NCBI RefSeq assembly: GCF_002409645.1
Contig: NZ_DHNR01000037.1
Coordinates: 14,886-45,323 of the forward strand
From: Acetobacter sp. UBA5411
GTDB taxonomy: Bacteria; Pseudomonadota; Alphaproteobacteria; Acetobacterales; Acetobacteraceae
Direction: 5' to 3'
DNA: 30,438 nt
Shown: one piece after another, positions 25,750 through 30,438 of the stretch
Layout: every line of letters starts with the position of its first letter
Position numbering within the stretch: the stretch's first letter is position 1
Notes under the pieces: model-generated
Told to the model about the DNA's origin: nothing
Databases searched by the model: none
The model's input: the letters and a program-made list of their open reading frames with translations, nothing else
Translations under genes and position numbers: made by a program

Positions 25750-26184
25750 TCAGTCTGTTTTCTTCTGGGTCGCCCGGCGCATGGCCAGATCATCCAGCAT
25801 GGCCTGTTCCTTTTTCTGCGCCAGTTCCTGCTGCTCCTTGGCCTTCATTTCCGCCAGTTTTTCAGCGGCTTCGAGCGCTGAGCGGGCCATATTGACCCGT
25901 GTGCGACAGGATTCCACCTCCATGGAGGCGTCCTGTTCTCTCAGACGCGCCTTGTCGAGAGCTGCCCGACCGATCGGCAACCATCGTGAGTAGGCCTCGA
26001 CCACTTGATCGTCAGCCGAAAAGTCCAGCGCCAGATCTCTCTCGCGGACCATGTTCTGCTCCGCCGCTTTCACGGCGTCAGAGGCCGTCATGGCACGCGC
26101 CAGCGCTTCCGAGAGCAGTTTCTTGGCTTCATCAAGCTCCTGTTTTCTGATTTTCAGAAGGGAATCCAGCGGTGAAGAAGGCAT
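25750..26184 (-). CDS. fliJ: FliJ-like flagellar export coiled-coil protein
   Basis: 144 residues, almost entirely alpha-helical coiled coil with heptad-like spacing (LDSLLKIRKQELDEAKKLLSEAL; RSALEAAEKLAEMKAKEQQELAQKKEQ). This matches the FliJ/YscO stalk protein of the type III export apparatus, which binds the FliI ATPase hexamer. Sequence identity within this family is low, so the call leans on size, the helical pattern and its position 38 bp after fliI on the same strand. Four Ala/Glu/Lys-rich segments give it a highly charged surface. The ATG at 26184 has only a weak ribosome site, consistent with coupling to fliI. Confidence 0.75.
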   Translation of the reverse strand: MPSSPLDSLLKIRKQELDEAKKLLSEALARAMTASDAVKAAEQNMVRERDLALDFSADDQVVEAYSRWLPIGRAALDKARLREQDASMEVESCRTRVNMARSALEAAEKLAEMKAKEQQELAQKKEQAMLDDLAMRRATQKKTD

Positions 26185-26222
26185 CGGACGGTTCTCGGTC
26201 TGTCTGGAGTTGCGTTAAACGA

Positions 26223-27632
26223 TCAGGAAACGGCCATTGCGGCCGCGACCGAGTTTTCTGGAACGGGCACCTCGGCAAGAGCATCTCTCAATGAGGCAAA
26301 GCTCTGCTCCAGCGTGAAGCGTTCATGGCGTCCCTGTGAAAGAACGGCTTCAATGGCTGGCCGAAGTTTGATGGCTTCATCGACGGCCGCATCCGCTCCG
26401 GGGCGGTAGGCTCCAAGGCGGATCATGTCGGCCATCTCGGCATAAGTAGCCAGAATGGCGCGGGCACGACGGGTCAGCGCATTTTCATCAGCGGAATTGC
26501 AACCCGGAACGGTACGGGACAGCGAACGCAGAATGTCGATGGCGGGATAACGCCCCGTTTCCGCAATGCGTCGGTCCAGCACCAGATGTCCGTCCAGAAT
26601 GCCACGCACAGCATCGGCCACCGGTTCGTTCTGGTCATCACCCTCTACAAGCACTGAAAAGAGTGCGGAGATCTGCCCGGCGGACCCATCCGGACGCACG
26701 ATGCCGGGTCCGGCCCGTTCCAGCAGGCGCGGCAGTTCCGCGAAGACCGAAGGAGGATAGCCGCGCGTCGCCGGAGGTTCGCCCACGGAAAGGCCGATTT
26801 CACGCAACGCCTGACAGAATCGGGTCACGCTATCCATCAGCAGAAGCGCGGATTTGCCTTCGTCACGAAAATACTCGGCGACAGTCAGCGCCGCATACGC
26901 TGCTTCCCGTCGCATGAGCGGAGGCGAATCCGAGGTCGCAACGATGACAACGGAACGAGCGAGTCCCTCTGGTCCCAGATCATCCTCGACAAACTCACGC
27001 ACCTCCCTGCCACGCTCGCCGACAAGGGAAATCACAGCCACGTCGCAGGCCGTATTGCGGGCCAGCATCGACATCAGCGTGGATTTGCCCACGCCTGACC
27101 CGGCGAAAAGCCCGAGTCTCTGTCCTTCCCGGCAGGTCGTGAAGAGGTTCATGGCCCGGACACCAAGGTCGATTCTCGGTCCCAGACGCGCACGCAGGGT
27201 CGCATCCGGAGGAGCAGTGCGCACCGGGCGCGGCACAGGCCCCGGCGGCAAGGGCCCCTTACCATCGAGAGGACGCCCGAGAGGATCAATGATCCGCCCG
27301 ATCCATCCATCCGAGACAGGCAGGCTCCCGCCCGGTTTCGGAGCCCGTGACCCGATAAAGACGGGAAACTGGACCTCGCTTCCGCTTGCCAGTCCATCAA
27401 GGCTTCCAAACGCCATGGCATGCGCGTGGCTGCCTGAGAATCCTATGATTTCTGCGGGGATTGCCGCGCCGTTCCGCCGCATCAGGAACATCCGGTCACC
27501 GACTGACGCCAGACTTCCAAGGCCCGTAACCGTCACGGCGAGACCGGACAGCGATGTAATCCGCCCGGTCGCGACTGCGGCAGGAATACTCGCACAGGTT
27601 GCATTAACCTGTGTGAGGAAGTCGGGTTTCAT
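26223..27632 (-). CDS. fliI: Flagellum-specific ATP synthase FliI
   Basis: ATPase of the flagellar type III export gate, F1-beta-like. The 469-residue product has the N-terminal beta barrel (TGRITSLSGLAVTVTGLGSLASVGDRM), GRIIDPLGRPLDGKGPLP, Walker A GLFAGSGVGKSTLMSMLAR, VISLVGERGREVREF, Walker B SALLLMDSVTRFCQALREIGLSVGEPPATRGYPPSVF, and the SGQISALFSVLVEGDDQNEPV segment. The frame continues 81 codons upstream but the ATG at 27632 has GGAG 7 nt before it and matches the family start. Upstream, on the divergent side, lies ctrA, with a TTAACCAT site facing fliI. Expression is therefore likely tied to CtrA. Confidence 0.94.
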   Translation of the reverse strand: MKPDFLTQVNATCASIPAAVATGRITSLSGLAVTVTGLGSLASVGDRMFLMRRNGAAIPAEIIGFSGSHAHAMAFGSLDGLASGSEVQFPVFIGSRAPKPGGSLPVSDGWIGRIIDPLGRPLDGKGPLPPGPVPRPVRTAPPDATLRARLGPRIDLGVRAMNLFTTCREGQRLGLFAGSGVGKSTLMSMLARNTACDVAVISLVGERGREVREFVEDDLGPEGLARSVVIVATSDSPPLMRREAAYAALTVAEYFRDEGKSALLLMDSVTRFCQALREIGLSVGEPPATRGYPPSVFAELPRLLERAGPGIVRPDGSAGQISALFSVLVEGDDQNEPVADAVRGILDGHLVLDRRIAETGRYPAIDILRSLSRTVPGCNSADENALTRRARAILATYAEMADMIRLGAYRPGADAAVDEAIKLRPAIEAVLSQGRHERFTLEQSFASLRDALAEVPVPENSVAAAMAVS

Positions 27633-27713
27633 AAGATTTCTCCGGTCAGGGCCATTCAGATCAGGGGTTTCTGGCTCAAATAGATAAAAAAAAAGACAAT
27701 TTACGCGTTTATG

Positions 27714-27721
27714 ATGGTTAA
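27714..27721 (-). promoter_or_regulatory. CtrA half-site TTAACCAT facing fliI
   Basis: Read on the minus strand this is TTAACCAT, an exact match to a CtrA half-site form reported in Caulobacter. It lies 82 bp upstream of the fliI start. The full TTAA-N7-TTAA spacing is not met here. It lies in the only shared control region of fliI and ctrA. Confidence 0.5.
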
Positions 27722-27779
27722 CAAGAATCTTTATACAATCTTTACGTGAAATTTTCGTAGACCGATACAACCCAAGGTG

Positions 27780-27787
27780 GTAACCAT
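27780..27787 (+). promoter_or_regulatory. Second CtrA-like half-site, facing ctrA
   Basis: GTAACCAT, one base from TTAACCAT, on the plus strand 30 bp upstream of the ctrA start. With the site at 27714-27721 it forms an inverted pair, each pointing to one of the two divergent genes. The position suggests autoregulation by CtrA. Confidence 0.35.
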
Positions 27788-27816
27788 TGGTCAACAACGA
27801 ACCAAGGGTTACAGTG

Positions 27817-28551
27817 ATGCGCGTTCTGCTCGTTGAAGACGATCTCTCCTCTGTCGGTGAAATCACCCAGATCATGAAAGGGGCCGGTTTTACGGTTGAT
27901 CATGTCCAGTCCGGCGAAGAAGCCGTGGAGATGCTCCGGCACTACGATTATGATCTCGCCGTCCTGGAACTGATGCTCTCCGACATTGAGGGATATGAGG
28001 TTGTTCGCCGGGCCCGCGCAGCGCGCGTCACAACCCCGATGGTGGTCCTGTCTGGCCTGACGCGTCCGCAGGCAAAGGTGAAAGCCTTCTCCATCGGTGC
28101 TGACGACTACATGACGAAACCTTTCGATCCCGATGAACTGGTTGCTCGGATGCAGGCCATTCTGCGTCGCTCCAAAGGCTTCAGTGAACCGACCCTGCGT
28201 GTAGGACCGCTCAAGCTCAGCCTCGACAGCCGGGAAGTCATGGTGAACGAGTCTCCGGTTCATCTGACGGGTAAGGAATATGCCATTCTGGAACTGCTCG
28301 TCCTGCGTAAGGGGATGGTTCTGACCAAGGATGCGTTTCTGAACCATCTTTACGGCGGCATGGATGAACCGGAGATGAAGATCATCGATGTTTTCATCTG
28401 CAAGCTGCGGAAAAAGCTGCAGGCTGCCGGCGCAGGCAACCTCATCACCACAGTCTGGGGCCGCGGCTACATGCTGCGTGAGCAATTGCAGCGTCTGGAA
28501 ACGAACGAAGCGAGCGCTCCGGTCGAACGACAGGAAACTGTCGCAGCCTGA
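27817..28551 (+). CDS. ctrA: Cell-cycle master regulator CtrA, with Glu at phosphoacceptor position 51
   Basis: OmpR-type response regulator of the CtrA lineage. 244 residues from the ATG at 27817 (AAGGG 8 nt upstream); an earlier TTG adds nothing conserved. Receiver (1-115): MRVLLVEDD with acidic pocket E7/D8/D9, DYDLAVLELMLSDIEGYEVVRRARAARV, LSG at 78-80, and GADDYMTKPFDP with Lys101. The phosphoacceptor Asp of LDL is Glu51 here (codon GAA, 27967-27969). DNA-binding domain (about 125-225): LTGKEYAILELLVLRKGMVLTKDAFLNHLYGGMDEPEMKIIDVFICKLRKKL, highly conserved with CtrA. The C-terminus ends VAA, like the Ala-Ala degron of Caulobacter CtrA. In related bacteria CtrA controls flagellar and motility genes; here it neighbours fliI. 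Confidence 0.95.
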   Translation: MRVLLVEDDLSSVGEITQIMKGAGFTVDHVQSGEEAVEMLRHYDYDLAVLELMLSDIEGYEVVRRARAARVTTPMVVLSGLTRPQAKVKAFSIGADDYMTKPFDPDELVARMQAILRRSKGFSEPTLRVGPLKLSLDSREVMVNESPVHLTGKEYAILELLVLRKGMVLTKDAFLNHLYGGMDEPEMKIIDVFICKLRKKLQAAGAGNLITTVWGRGYMLREQLQRLETNEASAPVERQETVAA

Positions 28552-28576
28552 GGCTTAAGACCGTCAGAACGTCGCG

Positions 28577-28626
28577 TCTGACAGAGTGCTTTCCGCGCCC
28601 GGGAGTCCGGAAAACACTCTGTCAGA
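28577..28626. terminator. Long hairpin between convergent ctrA and thiD
   Basis: An 18-bp stem with one mismatch (TCTGACAGAGTG-C-TTTCC against GGAAA-A-CACTCTGTCAGA) and a 14-nt loop containing CCCGGG. It sits between the ctrA stop (28551) and the thiD stop (28643). Only a short T tract follows on the plus strand. Likely a shared bidirectional terminator. Confidence 0.7.
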
Positions 28627-28642
28627 TTTCAGGCGTTTCCGC

Positions 28643-29446
28643 TCAGACAGTCCAACTCGCGGCAATCGTAATGCCGTGGTCCAGTGGCCCTGCCCCATGA
28701 CCGTAACCCGGAGCATGGGTAATCGCACCAATCAGATAAGCCCGCGCTTCCTTCACGGCGTCTCTCAGGGAACGCCCCTGCGCTAGTCGTGTCGCAATCG
28801 CGCTCGCCAGCGTGCAGCCCGTTCCATGTGTATGACGGGTATCGATACGCTGCGATCTGAAGATCTCGACCGTTTCTCCATCCACCAGAACGTCAGCGAG
28901 ATGAGGGCCTTTCATATGCCCTCCCTTCACCAACACTGCCGGCACACCTTTGCCGCGCAGGGCATGACCTGCGTCGATCATGTCCTGCTCGGTCTCGATC
29001 TGTACACCAAGAAGCGCTTCAGCTTCCGGAATGTTTGGCGTCAGGACTGTGCAGAGCGGCAGAAGGGAATCGATCAGCGCCGATATTGCCTCCGGAACAA
29101 GAAGCGCCGCCCCACCCTTCGCAATCATGACGGGATCCAGAACGAAAGGGATCTTCCGGTAACGGCTGATTTCTTCCGCAACCACATGAATGCTTTCAGC
29201 CCGGCCAAGCATCCCGGTCTTGAACGCATCCGCGCCAATATCTTCCAGCACGCATCGAATCTGGGTTCTGAGGAACTCGGGCGGCACATCAAGAATATCG
29301 ACCACGCCCATCGTGTTCTGGGCGGTCAGAGCAGCAATCGCCGTCATAGCAAAACCATCAAGGGCAGTAATCGCCTTGATGTCCGCCTGGATACCCGCCC
29401 CTCCGCCGGAGTCGCTACCCGCTATGCTGAGGACCCTTCCGCGCAT
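28643..29446 (-). CDS. thiD: Hydroxymethylpyrimidine / phosphomethylpyrimidine kinase ThiD
   Basis: Ribokinase-like enzyme phosphorylating HMP and HMP-phosphate for thiamine diphosphate synthesis. The 267-residue product has the diagnostic start VLSIAGSDSGGGAGIQADIKAI (about 5-26), AALTAQNTMGV, FKTGMLGRAESI, VLDPVMIAKGG, LTPNIPEAEALLG, VLVKGGHMKG and the anion-hole/catalytic HTHGTGCTLASAIATRLAQG (about 205-224). Length is normal (260-270). The ATG at 29446 lies two bases after the glmM stop, so the two genes are almost certainly cotranscribed, although their pathways differ. Confidence 0.95.
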   Translation of the reverse strand: MRGRVLSIAGSDSGGGAGIQADIKAITALDGFAMTAIAALTAQNTMGVVDILDVPPEFLRTQIRCVLEDIGADAFKTGMLGRAESIHVVAEEISRYRKIPFVLDPVMIAKGGAALLVPEAISALIDSLLPLCTVLTPNIPEAEALLGVQIETEQDMIDAGHALRGKGVPAVLVKGGHMKGPHLADVLVDGETVEIFRSQRIDTRHTHGTGCTLASAIATRLAQGRSLRDAVKEARAYLIGAITHAPGYGHGAGPLDHGITIAASWTV

Positions 29447-29448
29447 GA

Positions 29449-30438
29449 TCAGGCCGCCACGTGGGCTGAGTTGATGGCGTCACACATGGCGTTCACGGCC
29501 TGCTGCACATCCGATTCATGCTCGGCCTCAACCATCACGCGTACCAGTGGTTCGGTTCCGCTTTCACGCAGAACAAGGCGACCTTTCTGGCCAAGCTGCG
29601 CCACAACATCATCCCGGGCGGCCTGCACTTCCGGCAGACGCAGGGGGCTTGCACCAGAAAAACGGATATTTTTCAGAAGCTGCGGATAAGGCGAAAAAAC
29701 CCGGCAGACCTCGCTGGCTGGCCGGCCATCCTCGATCAGCACGGCCAGAACCTGAAGAGCGGCCAGCAAGCCATCTCCAGTGGTCGCAAAGTCTGACAGG
29801 ACGACATGCCCAGACTGTTCGCCGCCGACATTGGCTCCGTTTTCACGCATCCGCTCGACGACATAACGATCGCCCACAGACGTGCGCTCCAGCTTCAGGC
29901 CGCCATCCGCCAGAAAACGCTCAAGCCCCATATTGGACATGACTGTAGCCACGACAGAAGACGTCGCCAGTCGTCCGGCCTTGGCCCATGACCGGGCAAT
30001 CAGCCCAAGGATCTGGTCACCGTCGATCAGATGTCCGGTTTCATCGACCAGCAACATCCGATCGGCATCGCCATCCAGTGCAATGCCGAGATCGGCCCCG
30101 TGTCGGACAACCGCCTCGCAAAGTTCCTGCGGATGAGTGGAGCCACAGCCTTCGTTAATGTTCACACCGTCAGGATCACAGCCCAGACGGATGACTTCCG
30201 CGCCCAGCTCCCAGATAGCCGACGGCGCAACGCGGTAGGCCGCACCGTTCGCACAATCGATGACGATTTTCAGACCATCGAGACGACAGCCCTTGGGAAG
30301 AGACGCCTTGGCGTGCTCGATATACCGACCCGCCGCATCGTTCAGACGCGAGGCACGGCCAATCTCAGCAGGCGATGCCAACTGTGACGACAGATCCGTC
30401 ATCATCAGCGCTTCGACCGTGGTTTCTTCCTGATCGGA
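29449..30438 (-). CDS. glmM: Phosphoglucosamine mutase (GlmM), 5' truncated by window edge
   Basis: Interconverts glucosamine-6-phosphate and glucosamine-1-phosphate for UDP-GlcNAc, peptidoglycan and lipopolysaccharide. 329 residues are visible of about 450; the frame is open to the window edge, so the ATG at 30405 is internal and the active-site serine loop lies outside. Visible marks: IGRASRLNDAAGRYIEHAK, IVIDCANGAAYRVAPSAIWELGAEV, the metal loop IALDGDADRMLLVD, the sugar loop GGEQSGHVVL and the C-terminal phosphate loop RESGTEPLVRVMVE. These separate GlmM from phosphomannomutases. Followed after 2 bp by thiD. Confidence 0.95.
   Translation of the reverse strand, partial: SDQEETTVEALMMTDLSSQLASPAEIGRASRLNDAAGRYIEHAKASLPKGCRLDGLKIVIDCANGAAYRVAPSAIWELGAEVIRLGCDPDGVNINEGCGSTHPQELCEAVVRHGADLGIALDGDADRMLLVDETGHLIDGDQILGLIARSWAKAGRLATSSVVATVMSNMGLERFLADGGLKLERTSVGDRYVVERMRENGANVGGEQSGHVVLSDFATTGDGLLAALQVLAVLIEDGRPASEVCRVFSPYPQLLKNIRFSGASPLRLPEVQAARDDVVAQLGQKGRLVLRESGTEPLVRVMVEAEHESDVQQAVNAMCDAINSAHVAA

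Overview
The window reads as a chromosomal segment of an acetic acid bacterium or close relative (Alphaproteobacteria, Acetobacteraceae). This is an inference. It rests on an aerobic-type cobalamin cluster, a CtrA master regulator beside a flagellar ATPase gene, an alphaproteobacterial AddAB pair next to tsaE, a lipoyl-domain-bearing E3 in a sucA-sucB-lpd block, and GC-rich coding DNA broken by AT-rich islets. No tRNA, rRNA, CRISPR array or insertion sequence was seen.

Layout. (1) 1-4514: the late part of the aerobic (cob) corrin-ring pathway: cobJ (5' end off the window), cobL, cobE, cobM and cobF on the plus strand. cobK sits on the minus strand between cobJ and cobL, and its start codon overlaps that of cobL. 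(2) 4515-6005: an AT-rich islet with two translationally coupled genes. One encodes a small two-helix membrane protein. The other combines a RelE/ParE-like N-terminus, an octapeptide repeat and a beta-flower-like C-terminal domain. (3) 6006-6938: a YkuD-type L,D-transpeptidase. (4) 7304-13507, minus: lpdA, sucB, sucA (2-oxoglutarate dehydrogenase complex), with zapE upstream at 13797-15035. (5) 15190-15546: an AhpD-like protein with a strong terminator. (6) 15651-18176: a second accessory islet. It holds a putative double-glycine bacteriocin/microcin precursor under a near-consensus Fur box, a candidate four-helix immunity protein behind a 13-bp hairpin, two coupled small genes (one helix-turn-helix), and a divergent CI-like S24 repressor. 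(7) 18326-25617, minus: addA, addB, tsaE, with a hairpin-rich intergenic repeat between addB and addA. (8) 25750-28551: fliJ-like and fliI (minus) divergent from ctrA (plus). (9) 28643-30438, minus: thiD and glmM (5' end off the window).

How the parts work together. CobJ, K, L, M and F carry out ring contraction, reduction and C-methylation from precorrin-3B toward hydrogenobyrinic acid; CobE is an accessory. SucA/SucB/Lpd form the E1/E2/E3 chain of the TCA-cycle 2-oxoglutarate dehydrogenase. AddA/AddB form the double-strand-break resection nuclease-helicase. FliI/FliJ belong to flagellar export, probably under cell-cycle control by CtrA.

Most notable points: CtrA carries Glu instead of Asp at phosphoacceptor position 51, a natural version of the classic phosphomimetic change; the putative Fur-controlled bacteriocin with its candidate immunity gene; the octapeptide-repeat/beta-flower gene pair; and the CATG overlap of two divergent start codons in the cob cluster. 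All assignments come from reading sequence motifs by eye; no database search was run.
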